From: Rhodospirillaceae bacterium
GTDB taxonomy: Bacteria > Pseudomonadota > Alphaproteobacteria > UBA8366 > Aestuariispiraceae
NCBI GenBank assembly: GCA_002709955.1
Contig: PAQY01000004.1
Span: 66,714 to 130,713 of the forward strand
DNA: 64,000 nucleotides
Direction: 5' to 3'
The notes under the pieces are model-generated. The model searched no databases and was not told the origin of the DNA. It saw only the letters and a list, made by a program, of their open reading frames with translations. Positions within the stretch are counted from its first letter, which is position 1. Every line of letters begins with the position of its first letter. Of this stretch, positions 29,246 through 38,398 are shown piece after piece. Made by a program: the position numbers and the translations under genes.

Positions 29246-31173
29246 TGACGGGCAAGGTATCCGTTTTCCTCTCAACCGCGCTGACCCTTTTCCTATCGGT
29301 GCTGCCAGCACAGGCGATGGAGTATGTCGGCCCGCCCATCCTGGACGACAAGGTTTCTGTGGGCCTGTTGCCGCCGGTTGAACAGCGCCTGCCTGCTGTG
29401 CCCTTTGTGGCGGATCTGGAAGCGCGCGGCCAGGTGCCCGGCCGTCAGGGTGGCTCGCTGACCATGTTGATGAAATCTGCCAAAGATACCCGGCAGATGT
29501 ATGTCTATGGCTATGCCCGGCTTGTGAAATACGATCTGGAATTCAATCTGGTGCCCGACATATTGGAGTCCTTTGAGGAAACCGATGGCGGGCGGACCTT
29601 TACGCTGCATTTGCGGCCTGGACACAAATGGTCCGATGGTGCGCCGTTCACCACAGCTGACTTCCTGTATTTCTGGGAAGATATGGCGTTGAACGAGGAT
29701 CTGTATGCCAGCGGACCGCCGACCTATTTACAGGTCATGGGCCAACCGGCACAGGTTGAGGCACTGGACGAGACGACGATCCGCTATCACTTTCCAATGC
29801 CAAATCCGGATTTTCTGCCAGGACTGGCACAGGCGATCCCAAGCCAGATCTATGCCCCGAAACATTACCTGAGCCAGTTTCACCCGAACTATCGCCCCTT
29901 GGAAGAATTGATGGCTGAAGCCGAAGCGGCGGGTCAGCGCAATTGGGCGGCGGTTCATATCAAAAACGGGCGTTACTATCGATACGAGAAGGTTGACCTG
30001 CCAACCCTGCAGCCCTGGATCGTTCAGAACGAGGCCCCGGCGGATCGCTTCATTTTTACCCGTAATCCGTATTATTACAAAGTCGACAGCAATGGATTGC
30101 AATTGCCCTATTTTGACGAGGTGATCTTTAACGTCACCGAAGAAAAGCTGATTTCCGGCAAGGCGGCGACGGGGGATGTGGATTTGCAGGCCCGTTATCT
30201 GCGGTTTGATGATGTCACCTTACTGAAGCGGAACGAGGCCAGCCATGACTATGACACCTATCTGTGGCGCATAGCCAAAGGCGCGCATCAGGCGATCCTG
30301 CCCAATCTGACGGTCAAGGATCCGGTATTCCGGGAATTGATCCGCGATGTCCGGTTCCGGCGCGCCCTGTCGCTGGGCATCAATCGGCATGAAATCAATC
30401 GCGTGATCTATTTCGGGCTTGCGGTCGAAGGACAGAATACAATGCTGCCGCAAAGCCCCCTATATAAGGAACAGTACCGTAGCGAATGGGCCCAGTTTGA
30501 TTTGAAGCAGGCCAATGCCCTGTTGGATGAAATGGGGCTGAAACGCAATTGGGACGGCGCGCGCCTGGGGCCGGATGGCAAGCCGATTGAAATCATCGTG
30601 GAAACGTCAGGATCCACCGAACAGGCGGATATTCTGGAGCTGATCACTGACAGCTGGTGGGAATTGGGGATCAAGATTTTCACCAAGCCGCTGAGCAAAG
30701 AAACCTTGCAGCGCCGGATTTTCTCCGGGCAAACCCAGATGACGATGGATTCCGGGTTTGAAAACGGGCTGGCGACGGCGGATATGGCCCCAAATGATCT
30801 GGCCCCGGTCACCCAGGCGCAATATCAATGGTCCGAATGGGGCGAATATTTTGAAACCAATCAAAATGGTGGCAATGCCCCTGATATGGATATCGGTACC
30901 GCACTGATGGATCTGCGCCAGCAATGGTATCTGGCGGAAACAAAGGACGACAGAAAGAAAATCTGGCATCAAATGCTGCAACTTCACGCAGATAAATTGC
31001 CAACCATCGGGCTGGTTGCTGGTGTGATGCAGCCTGTCGTGGTGGCAAAAGGCCTGCGCAATATTCCAACCGAAGGTTTGTGGAATTGGGACCCGGGCGC
31101 GCATTTTGGGTTATACGGAATGGACTATTTCTTCTGGGACAAGGACTCCCTGACCGCCCAGGCGACGGACTAG
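29242..31173 (+). CDS. ABC transporter substrate-binding protein, family 5
   Basis: 643 residues. A signal peptide (residues 1-25, VFLSTALTLFLSVLPAQA) indicates export to the periplasm. The body has the SBP family 5 elements DILESFEETDGGRTFTLHLR and WSDGAPFTTADFLYFWED, then RDVRFRRALSLGINRHEI. It is longer than the usual 520-540 residues, as in the subgroup with extended lobes. It has an AAAGGAG ribosome site and ATGA overlap with the ATPase gene. It should deliver a peptide or other small polar solute to the two permeases; the ligand is unknown. Confidence 0.88.
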   Translation: MMTGKVSVFLSTALTLFLSVLPAQAMEYVGPPILDDKVSVGLLPPVEQRLPAVPFVADLEARGQVPGRQGGSLTMLMKSAKDTRQMYVYGYARLVKYDLEFNLVPDILESFEETDGGRTFTLHLRPGHKWSDGAPFTTADFLYFWEDMALNEDLYASGPPTYLQVMGQPAQVEALDETTIRYHFPMPNPDFLPGLAQAIPSQIYAPKHYLSQFHPNYRPLEELMAEAEAAGQRNWAAVHIKNGRYYRYEKVDLPTLQPWIVQNEAPADRFIFTRNPYYYKVDSNGLQLPYFDEVIFNVTEEKLISGKAATGDVDLQARYLRFDDVTLLKRNEASHDYDTYLWRIAKGAHQAILPNLTVKDPVFRELIRDVRFRRALSLGINRHEINRVIYFGLAVEGQNTMLPQSPLYKEQYRSEWAQFDLKQANALLDEMGLKRNWDGARLGPDGKPIEIIVETSGSTEQADILELITDSWWELGIKIFTKPLSKETLQRRIFSGQTQMTMDSGFENGLATADMAPNDLAPVTQAQYQWSEWGEYFETNQNGGNAPDMDIGTALMDLRQQWYLAETKDDRKKIWHQMLQLHADKLPTIGLVAGVMQPVVVAKGLRNIPTEGLWNWDPGAHFGLYGMDYFFWDKDSLTAQATD

Positions 31174-31236
31174 GCGGGTGATGTTGATTTAATACAGACA
31201 GGTCCCGGTCGCGGGCGTTTGGGGGAAGTGCGCATT

Positions 31237-32238
31237 ATGTTGGATTACATCATCCGTCGCCTTCTGGTGATGATACCGACCCTGCTGATCATCAGCATTC
31301 TGGTCTTCATCATCATTCAATTGCCCCCTGGGGACTATCTGACAACGCTGATCCAGGAATATCAGGATCGTGGTGAACAGATCGGGGAGGAGGTTCTGGC
31401 CTTCTACCGCGAAAACTATGGTTTTGGCGAACCGATGTGGAAGCAATATCTGCTGTGGATGAAGGGGATATTGCTGGAAGGCAATCTGGGCTATTCCTTT
31501 GAATATGAACTGCCCGTGGCCGATGTTGTGGGCGACCGCATGTTCCTGACCATTCTGGTCTCCTTCGTCACCATCATTTTCGTTTACATCGTGGCCTTCC
31601 CCATCGGGGTCTATTCGGCGGTAAATCAGTATTCTCCAGGCGATTATGCCTTGACCCTGGTGGGGTTTATCGGGTTGGCAACGCCCAACTTCCTGTTGGC
31701 GCTGGTGTTGATGTATCTGGCCAATCAATGGACCGGCGCGTCGATTGGCGGGCTGGTTGATGATGAATTGCGCGATGCCCCGATGAGCTGGGAAAAGTTT
31801 GTCAGCGTGCTACAGCATCTGTGGGTCCCGGTCATCGTGATCGGTACATCGGGCACGGCGGGCATGATCCGTCGGCTGCGGGCCAATCTGCTGGATGAAT
31901 TGCACAAGCAATATGTCGTGACCGCCCGCGCCAAGGGTGTTTCGCCCCGCAAGACCCTGTTTAAATATCCCTTGCGCATGGCGCTTAATCCCTTCATCGC
32001 GGATATCGGCAATATCCTGCCTGAGATCATTTCAGGCTCCGCCATTGTGTCTATCGTTTTGAGCCTGGAAACCACCGGACCCATGCTGCTGCGGGCCTTG
32101 GAGACCCAGGATATGTATCTGGCGGGGTCCTTCCTGATGGTGTTGGCCTTGCTGACCGTGCTGGGGAATTTGCTGTCTGATCTGGCGCTGGCGGTACTGG
32201 ATCCCCGAATACGCCTGGGTGCGGAGGCCACGAAATGA
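31237..32238 (+). CDS. ABC transporter permease, DppB-like
   Basis: 333 residues from ATG 31237; a TTG six codons upstream is less likely because GGGGGAAG fits the ATG. Six membrane helices are predicted, with the first at MLDYIIRRLLVMIPTLLIIS as in DppB/OppB. The ATPase-contacting loop is near LLDELHKQYVVTARAKG (EAA-type motif). The periplasmic loop after helix 1 is longer than usual. The stop overlaps the next permease start (ATGA). Confidence 0.88.
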   Translation: MLDYIIRRLLVMIPTLLIISILVFIIIQLPPGDYLTTLIQEYQDRGEQIGEEVLAFYRENYGFGEPMWKQYLLWMKGILLEGNLGYSFEYELPVADVVGDRMFLTILVSFVTIIFVYIVAFPIGVYSAVNQYSPGDYALTLVGFIGLATPNFLLALVLMYLANQWTGASIGGLVDDELRDAPMSWEKFVSVLQHLWVPVIVIGTSGTAGMIRRLRANLLDELHKQYVVTARAKGVSPRKTLFKYPLRMALNPFIADIGNILPEIISGSAIVSIVLSLETTGPMLLRALETQDMYLAGSFLMVLALLTVLGNLLSDLALAVLDPRIRLGAEATK

Positions 32239-33440
32239 GCGATAGCACTGCAAACACGCCAGACGCCCGCAAGCCGGAACCGCTGGATCATTTCGTCAGC
32301 CAGGCCCCGTTTGATGCCCAGGCGGCAACGCTGCTGACGCCAGAGCAGGAGAAATATTATCTCTCCTCCCAATGGCGGTTGATGTGGTTGAAATTCCGCC
32401 GCCACAAGCTGGCGCTGTGGAGTGGGATTTATCTGATTCTGGTCTATGCCTCGATCCTGATATCAGAGGTGATCGCCCCCTATAGCTTCACCCATCGGCA
32501 TACGGATTTCATCTATGCCCCGCCGCAGGAAGTGCGTCTGTTTCATGATGGCAGCTTCATCGGGCCTTATGTCTATCCCTATGATGTGAAACTGAATATG
32601 GAGGAATTGCGCTGGGACTATACCGAAGATACCAGCAATCCTCAGAAGCTGCGCTTTCTGTGCACCAGCGATGATTATGCCGGGTCGACCTATGAATTCT
32701 GGGGCCTGTTTGAAAGCAATTTCCATCTGGTTTGTCCGGCCGCCGGGGGCCAGTTCTTCTTTCTGGGGACCGACCGCCTGGGCCGGGATATCCAGTCCCG
32801 CATCATTCAGGGCGCGCGGATCTCGCTGACCGTGGGGTTGATCGGCGTGACGATCAGTTTCGTTCTGGGGATTACGCTGGGCGGTATGGCGGGTTATTTC
32901 GGGGGCATGGTGGATTGGTGTGTCCAGCGCGTGATTGAGGTGATCCGCTCCTTCCCCTCTCTGCCGCTCTGGATGGCTTTATCGGCGGCCATGCCGGTCA
33001 ATTGGTCACCCATTGTGGTGTTCTTGGGGATTACCGTCATTCTGGGCCTGTTGGATTGGCCGGGATTGGCGCGCGCTGTGCGCTCCAAACTGCTGGCCCT
33101 GCGGGAAGAGGATTTCGCCGTTGCCGCGCAGTTGATGGGGGCCACACCGACCCGCATCATCGGCAAGCACTTACTGCCCAGTTTCACCAGCCATCTGATT
33201 GCCTCGGTGACCCTGGCGGTGCCCAGCATGATCCTGGGCGAAACCGCCCTCAGCTTCTTAGGCCTCGGCCTGAAGCCACCCATCACCAGTTGGGGCGTGC
33301 TGTTGAACGAAGCCCAAAACTTCAACGCGGTCGCCCTCTATCCCTGGCTCCTCTGGCCCGCCGCCCCGGTCATCCTGGTCGTGCTGGCCTTCCAGTTCTT
33401 GGGCGATGGGCTAAGAGACGCGGCGGATCCGTATAAGTAG
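32235..33440 (+). CDS. ABC transporter permease, DppC-like with long periplasmic insertion
   Basis: 401 residues, about 100 more than DppC. The extra length is a soluble segment of about 110 residues between helix 1 (LALWSGIYLILVYASILISE) and the conserved FLGTDRLGRDIQSRII element. The permease core has LREEDFAVAAQLMGATPTRI as the EAA loop and ends FQFLGDGLRDAADPYK, the standard C-terminus of this family. Last gene of the importer operon, followed by a REP element. Confidence 0.88.
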   Translation: MSDSTANTPDARKPEPLDHFVSQAPFDAQAATLLTPEQEKYYLSSQWRLMWLKFRRHKLALWSGIYLILVYASILISEVIAPYSFTHRHTDFIYAPPQEVRLFHDGSFIGPYVYPYDVKLNMEELRWDYTEDTSNPQKLRFLCTSDDYAGSTYEFWGLFESNFHLVCPAAGGQFFFLGTDRLGRDIQSRIIQGARISLTVGLIGVTISFVLGITLGGMAGYFGGMVDWCVQRVIEVIRSFPSLPLWMALSAAMPVNWSPIVVFLGITVILGLLDWPGLARAVRSKLLALREEDFAVAAQLMGATPTRIIGKHLLPSFTSHLIASVTLAVPSMILGETALSFLGLGLKPPITSWGVLLNEAQNFNAVALYPWLLWPAAPVILVVLAFQFLGDGLRDAADPYK

Positions 33441-33451
33441 GGATCGCGTCG

Positions 33452-33575
33452 CCATCCGCGCCCTCCTCATCCTGAGGAGGCGCGCAGCGCCGTCTCGAAG
33501 GATGGGCTGTAAGTCCAGTGCTTCCAGCATCCGATCCTTCGACGCGCGGCTGTCGCTTCTCCTCGGATTGAGGAT
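33452..33575. repeat. Intergenic palindromic repeat (alphaproteobacterial REP type)
   Basis: The segment contains nested palindromes: CTCCTCA/TGAGGAG near 33461-33482, and TCGAAGGAT (33495-33503) with ATCCTTCGA (33534-33542). This layout, including the GCGCGCAGCGCCGTCTCGAA core, is a very common short repeat between alphaproteobacterial genes. It lies at the end of the ABC transporter operon and before the convergent yegP-like gene, and could act as a bidirectional transcription or mRNA end. Confidence 0.7.
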
Positions 33576-33584
33576 TACGATCAA

Positions 33585-33917
33585 TCAGGTCAAGTCTTCA
33601 ACTGTTGCCCCAGGCGCATTATCCTTCACAGATTGGATACCATTATCGCGACCCTGGGTGGTTACATAGGTTTCGCTGGTGCCAATCACTTCCCCGTTGC
33701 CGGCCTTGAGATTGAAATAGTACTGGCCGTTTGTCGCTGTTTTTTTCTCATAACGCACATCCAGCGGCGCATTGGTCTTCACCGAATCGATGCCGTTTTT
33801 GCAGTTTTGCTTGGTTGTGTAACCTTCACTCTTAAGAATTATTTCGCTATTCGGTGCTTTGAGCCGAAACAAAAACTGATCTTTTCCATACGTATCAATC
33901 TCAAACTTCCCTGCCAT
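33585..33917 (-). CDS. YegP family (DUF1508) protein
   Basis: 110 residues built from two copies of the same ~50-residue repeat: FEIDTYGKDQFLFRLKAPN with GIDSVKTNAP, and YEKKTATNGQYYFNLKAGN with GIQSVKDNAP. This tandem DUF1508 arrangement is the YegP family, small beta-rich proteins of unproven function. The upstream spacer is AT-rich (33965-34035) and probably holds the promoter. Lysine-rich and well expressed-looking, with an AGGAGG-like site before the ATG. Confidence 0.88.
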   Translation of the reverse strand: MAGKFEIDTYGKDQFLFRLKAPNSEIILKSEGYTTKQNCKNGIDSVKTNAPLDVRYEKKTATNGQYYFNLKAGNGEVIGTSETYVTTQGRDNGIQSVKDNAPGATVEDLT

Positions 33918-34242
33918 GATTTGGCCTCCTAATACTGCTTCTGACCGGTCGCGGAATTGCTCCGGAATGGTCAGATGGGGAAGGGATTTTCGACAAACAA
34001 TAGTTAAAATTTAATAAAATTCACTTTGCTACTTATAGGGTCAAAAAGTGTTGAGCTTTTTGTCATAAAGGCCCGCGCAGATTGATAGTCAGGCCACAGA
34101 AATAGAAAGTCGCACGATTGGCCCTGGATGCCGGGTCAGGCCCGTCACCCCGGACTTGATCCGGGGTCCAGGGGCGGCAGGTACAGAGTGGGGCGGGTGG
34201 CTCTGGATGCCGGATCAAGTCCGGCATGACAATTCTTGGGCG
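33918..34242. other. Non-coding spacer with AT-rich promoter-like part and two palindromes
   Basis: 325 bases between the yegP-like gene and the oxidoreductase 3' end. Bases 33960-34060 are AT-rich and probably hold the promoter of the yegP-like gene. Two REP-type hairpins follow: CCCCGGA (34148-34154) with TCCGGGG (34160-34166), and ATGCCGGA (34207-34214) with TCCGGCAT (34220-34227). No gene is supported here. Confidence 0.6.
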
Positions 34243-36669
34243 TTAGGTCTTCAGGGCTGCATTCCCTGCGTCATAGACAGGTTCCGCCAGCACCTTGGCC
34301 TTGCGGGGTTCACCCAGAATCCAGACGGTCATGTCTGTGCCAGGCTTTGCATAGGCGGGCTGAACATAGGCAAAGGCGAGGCTTTTGCCGGTGCGGTGGC
34401 CATAGCCGCCCGATGTGGTCAGGCCGATGACTTGACCGTCGCCCACGGTGATGGCTTCGCCGCCGGTCGCATCGCTGTCGCCGGGCTCGACTTCCAGATA
34501 GATGATCTGTCCCTGAGCGCCGTCCTGTTTGCGCTGCAGGGTCGCGGCTTTTCCGATGAAGTCCTTATTAAACTTCACAAAGCGTTCGATGTCGGCCTCA
34601 ATGGGGGTGATTTCATTGGTCAGTTCCGAGCCCCAGCCGCGATAGGCCTTTTCCATGCGCAGGGCGTTGACGGCATAGGTGCCGAAATGCCCGATGCCAT
34701 AGGGCCCCCCCGCCTTCATCAGGGCCTCATAGACCGCAGGCATTGCCGCCATGGGGCAATGCAGTTCCCAGCCCAATTCGCCGATATAATTGACCCGCAA
34801 TGCCCGGATCGTCGCCCCTGCAATGGTGATTTCCTGGGCTGTCAGCCAGCGGAAGGCTTCATTGGATAAATCTGCGCGCGTTACCTGGGACAGGACATCC
34901 CGTGCCTTTGGCCCCGCCAGAACCAGATTGCCATAGGTCTGGGAAACATTGGTGACGGTGACGTCTTCGCCTTCTTGGATATGCTGGGTCAGCCAATCGA
35001 AATCACGGTCTTCGGCAGCGGCGGCGGACAGGATGTAATAGGCGTGCTTGCCCAGCCGCGTGACCGTTGCCTCGCCTTCAATCACCCCATTGTCGTTCAG
35101 CATATGGGCCAGCGCGATTCCACCGATTTTCTGTGGCATGCGGTTGGCAAAGACCCGCTCCAGCATCGCCGGGGCATCGGGGCCGCTGACATCGAATTTG
35201 GCAAAGGAAGACAGGTCGGCAAGTGCCACGCCTTCTGAAACAAGGCGGCATTCCTTCGCCACGGCGTCAAAGGCGTTGTTGTGGCGGAAGCCCGGTTCTT
35301 CGTCCTGACCGTCCAGCGCGTAATACTTCACCCGCTCCCAGCCCGAAGCGGTGGTGTACAGGCCGCCTGCTTCCGCCAGAATATCATACAGGCTGGATTT
35401 GCGTTTCCCTCGACCGGCCGGGCGCTCTTCCCCTGGCAGGTGCAGGGCATACATATGTTCATAATCTTCAATGGAGCGCGCGCGGACATAATCCGCATCT
35501 GCCCAGCGACCAAACCGGCGCGGGTCCAGGCCCGCCATGTTGATCTCGCTTTGGCCATGCACGATCCATTGCGCCAGATATTTGCCACAGCCTGCCCCCT
35601 GGGCGATGCCGATGGACGAGCCACAGCATTGCCAGAAATTGCGCAAGCCCGCGGTTGGACCCAACAGGGGATTGGCGTCTGGTGTATGGGGAATGGCACC
35701 GTGGACGATGCGCTTGATGCCACTTTCGCCCCAGATCGGCATGCGTTCCAGGGTTCGTTCCACCCAGGGGCTGATGCGGTCCAATTCGTCGGTGAACAGC
35801 TCATTCTCGCTGTCCCATTCCGGATAGCCGCCCCGATCCGCCCAGGCTTCCTGGGATCCCTCAGTCTCATAAATGCCGATCAGGCCGGATTTCTGCTCCT
35901 GCCGGTAATAGGCCGATGGATAGGGGTCGCGCATCACCGGCATTTCGACATCCGCATCGATGAATTGCTGGATCGGCTCGGTGACAATGTAATGGTGCTT
36001 CATATTGGTGATCGGCACATCGGACCCGACCCATTGATTGATCAGCCGCGCGTAACAGCCCCCGGCATTGACCACATGCTCACAGGTCACGGTTCCCTTT
36101 TCTGTCACGACCTGCCATTCGCCGCTGGGCAATTGCACAACATTCAGCACGCGATTCCGGCGTTCAATCTCTGCACCCCTATCGCGTGCGCCCTTTGCCA
36201 GCGCATTGCAACAGCCCGCCGGGTCAACATGGCCGTCATCCAGCGTCCAGGCAGCGGCAAGCACGCCAGTCGTATCGACATGGGGATTGATCGCCTTGAT
36301 CTCATCGGGGCCGATAACCTGCATACGGAACCCGATCAGCTTGGCCGTTCCTTCAACTTTCTTGAAATAATCCAGTTCCGCCCGATTGGTGGCAAACCGC
36401 AGCCCGCCACAGCCATGCCAGGAGACATATTGCCCCGTCATTGCTTCCAGTTTGGGATACAGCGTATTTCCGTAATGATGGATTTTCGCCATGTTGTAAT
36501 CAGCAATGAAGCTGGGGCATTGACCCGCTGCATGCCAGGTGGAGCCAGAGGTCAACTCCCCCTTTTCAATCAACAGGCTGTCCGTCCAGCCTTCTTGCGC
36601 CAGATGATACAACAGGCCACAGCCCATCATCCCACCCCCGATGATGACGACGCGCGCGTGTTCTTTCAT
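34243..36669 (-). CDS. FAD-dependent oxidoreductase with aminomethyltransferase domain (dimethylglycine/sarcosine dehydrogenase-like)
   Basis: 808 residues. The N-terminal DAO domain begins VVIIGGGMMGCGLLYHLAQEG (FAD Rossmann) and has SGSTWHAAGQ, the site where the family carries covalently linked FAD on His. The middle is the FAO domain. The C-terminal half is a GcvT-like folate-binding domain (VNYIGELGWELHCP). Mitochondrial-type dimethylglycine and sarcosine dehydrogenases have this order and oxidise N-methyl groups onto tetrahydrofolate. It stands alone. The substrate may be sarcosine, dimethylglycine or another N-methylated amine. Confidence 0.87.
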   Translation of the reverse strand: MKEHARVVIIGGGMMGCGLLYHLAQEGWTDSLLIEKGELTSGSTWHAAGQCPSFIADYNMAKIHHYGNTLYPKLEAMTGQYVSWHGCGGLRFATNRAELDYFKKVEGTAKLIGFRMQVIGPDEIKAINPHVDTTGVLAAAWTLDDGHVDPAGCCNALAKGARDRGAEIERRNRVLNVVQLPSGEWQVVTEKGTVTCEHVVNAGGCYARLINQWVGSDVPITNMKHHYIVTEPIQQFIDADVEMPVMRDPYPSAYYRQEQKSGLIGIYETEGSQEAWADRGGYPEWDSENELFTDELDRISPWVERTLERMPIWGESGIKRIVHGAIPHTPDANPLLGPTAGLRNFWQCCGSSIGIAQGAGCGKYLAQWIVHGQSEINMAGLDPRRFGRWADADYVRARSIEDYEHMYALHLPGEERPAGRGKRKSSLYDILAEAGGLYTTASGWERVKYYALDGQDEEPGFRHNNAFDAVAKECRLVSEGVALADLSSFAKFDVSGPDAPAMLERVFANRMPQKIGGIALAHMLNDNGVIEGEATVTRLGKHAYYILSAAAAEDRDFDWLTQHIQEGEDVTVTNVSQTYGNLVLAGPKARDVLSQVTRADLSNEAFRWLTAQEITIAGATIRALRVNYIGELGWELHCPMAAMPAVYEALMKAGGPYGIGHFGTYAVNALRMEKAYRGWGSELTNEITPIEADIERFVKFNKDFIGKAATLQRKQDGAQGQIIYLEVEPGDSDATGGEAITVGDGQVIGLTTSGGYGHRTGKSLAFAYVQPAYAKPGTDMTVWILGEPRKAKVLAEPVYDAGNAALKT

Positions 36670-36874
36670 GCCGATCCCATCCCATAACGACCCACTGTTG
36701 CTGTCAGCCTAAAAGCGGTGGCTAATATTGACAAGAATTAACAGAGATCCGGATAACACCTTGTATTTAAAAAATTATTTTACAGGCTGCTGAAATCAAT
36801 TCATCGACGGTCATGGCGTCCCCTATGCGAGCAGTTCCGGCGCAAACAGGCTTGGAAAGGGATGGTTTCACGGT

Positions 36875-37016
36875 CTAGTGTGGTGCGCGCATATTTGGGA
36901 ACGACCAGGACGCTGTTTGCGGCGCTCCGGGCCGCGTCGCCTGCACGCTCTCGACGCCGTTCGACGGGCCGATACAGGGATTCTGGTGAGTCCAAATATG
37001 CGCGTACCACACTAGC
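36875..37016. repeat. MITE-like element with 25-bp terminal inverted repeats
   Basis: Left arm 36875-36899 (CTAGTGTGGTGCGCGCATAT onward) and right arm 36992-37016 are inverted copies with about 2 mismatches over 25 bases. The core of about 92 bases is GC-rich and encodes nothing convincing. The right arm holds the TAG stop of the tusA-like gene, so the element forms that gene's 3' end. The remaining spacer 36670-36874 is AT-rich and shows no gene. Typical of a non-autonomous transposon or palindromic unit; no copy of it was seen elsewhere in the window. Confidence 0.65.
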
Positions 37017-37236
37017 CCTTTCGAATTTGGAATATGAATACACCGGTTTCGGGTTCGCTTGCCTCCAGGCTGTGTCCAAAAGTCTCACAAAACGCGCGCA
37101 TATCTGCCGGAGAGCCTGGATCAGTTGCACGAATGTCCAATCGGTCTCCCGGTGACAGGCTCTTAAGTGCCTTTCGCGCCTTCAAGACCGGCAGGGGGCA
37201 TTTCAGGCCCGTGGCATCCAGTTCAACTGTCTTCAT
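37012..37236 (-). CDS. tusA: TusA/SirA-family sulfur carrier protein
   Basis: 74 residues. The sulfur-accepting cysteine is in LDATGLKCPLPVLKARKAL, the CPxP signature of TusA. The end EPETGVFIFQIRKG is also family-like. TusA carries persulfide sulfur for tRNA thiolation, cofactor synthesis or sulfur oxidation. Its position next to a sulfite exporter and SoeABC suggests the last of these, by inference. Its stop codon is provided by the right arm of the inverted-repeat element. Confidence 0.85.
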   Translation of the reverse strand: MKTVELDATGLKCPLPVLKARKALKSLSPGDRLDIRATDPGSPADMRAFCETFGHSLEASEPETGVFIFQIRKG

Positions 37237-37441
37237 TCCCGTATCCGCTTCCAGTTATCGCAATTAACTTAAAGTAACGCATGATTTTTGTCCGTTGCCC
37301 GGATTGACGACCGGGGCAGGCGCGGGCCATTGTGGGGACAGTGATTAATTCAGCAATCACATTCACCTAGGCGGCCTGCGCACTGCGCGTTCCTAAGATA
37401 TCATTGGGGGATATCTTAAACGCAAGGACACCGCGCCGCAA

Positions 37442-38398
37442 ATGGGGGCCGACGCGCAGATGCATATATACCTGCCGATCGCCGAGATGTCGGTGAATAT
37501 CTTCCTCGTTCTGGGGATGGGTGCAGGTGTGGGTGTGATGTCTGGCATTTTTGGCGTCGGGGGCGGCTTTCTTATGACCCCACTGCTGATTTTTCTGGGC
37601 GTTCCAGCCCCGGTGGCTGTTGGCACGGGCGCAAATCAAATCATCGCGTCTTCTGTTTCGGGCGTTCTGGCGCATTGGCGACGGGGCAATGTCGATCTGA
37701 TGATGGGGTTGATGTTGCTAGCGGGCGGCGTGGTTGGGTCGACGCTGGGTGTTTTCGTTTTCAAATTCCTGCAGACGCTGGGTCAGATCGATCTGGTGAT
37801 AAAATTATCCTATGTGATTTTTCTGGGCATTATCGGCGGCCTGATGATGGCGGAAAGCCTGCGGTCCCTATTGCGATCCCGCAAAAAGAGCGGCAGTCGA
37901 ATGCACAGAAAGCTGCATCAGCACAACTGGATGCACGGCCTGCCGCTGAAATTCCGGTTTCGAAAGTCAAAACTGTATATCAGCCTTCTTCTGCCCATCG
38001 GGATTGGCTTCCTGGTTGGAATCCTGACCGCAATTATGGGGGTCGGGGGCGGCTTTGTGATGGTGCCCGCGATGATTTACCTGTTGGGGATGCCCACCAA
38101 TGTCGTGGTGGGAACATCCCTGTTTCAAATTATCTTCGTCAGCGCCAATGCGACATTCTTTCAGGCGACCTTAAATCAGACGGTGGATGTGGTTCTGGCC
38201 CTGTTGCTGTTGATCGGCGGCGTCATTGGGGCCCAGTTCGGAACAAAGATCGGGGCCAAGCTGAAAGGGGAGCAATTGCGCAGCCTGTTGGCTGTGATCG
38301 TGTTGTTGGTCTGTGGCAAATTGCTGTTTGATCTGGTGATCACGCCCGACGATTTGTATTCGATTGTCGCGGTCGGTGACAAGGCGGGGCCGCCATGA
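37442..38398 (+). CDS. Sulfite exporter TauE/SafE family protein
   Basis: 318 residues with about eight membrane helices in two homologous halves. Both contain the duplicated motif GIFGVGGGFLMTPLLIFLG and AIMGVGGGFVMVPAMIYLLG, typical of TauE/SafE. A polybasic loop separates the halves (near residue 145). ATG at 37442 is the reported start; ATG 37487 (MSVNIFLVLGMG) is also possible because no strong ribosome site precedes the first. The stop overlaps the next gene (ATGA). Likely exports sulfite or another organosulfur anion. Confidence 0.85.
   Translation: MGADAQMHIYLPIAEMSVNIFLVLGMGAGVGVMSGIFGVGGGFLMTPLLIFLGVPAPVAVGTGANQIIASSVSGVLAHWRRGNVDLMMGLMLLAGGVVGSTLGVFVFKFLQTLGQIDLVIKLSYVIFLGIIGGLMMAESLRSLLRSRKKSGSRMHRKLHQHNWMHGLPLKFRFRKSKLYISLLLPIGIGFLVGILTAIMGVGGGFVMVPAMIYLLGMPTNVVVGTSLFQIIFVSANATFFQATLNQTVDVVLALLLLIGGVIGAQFGTKIGAKLKGEQLRSLLAVIVLLVCGKLLFDLVITPDDLYSIVAVGDKAGPP

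Noticed and set aside
35281-36687. 468-codon frame on the plus strand
   Set aside because: Antisense to the FAD-dependent oxidoreductase; no family features and no ribosome site.
36801-37155. Frames of about 100 codons around the inverted-repeat element
   Set aside because: They read through inverted repeats and into tusA; no domain or start signal.
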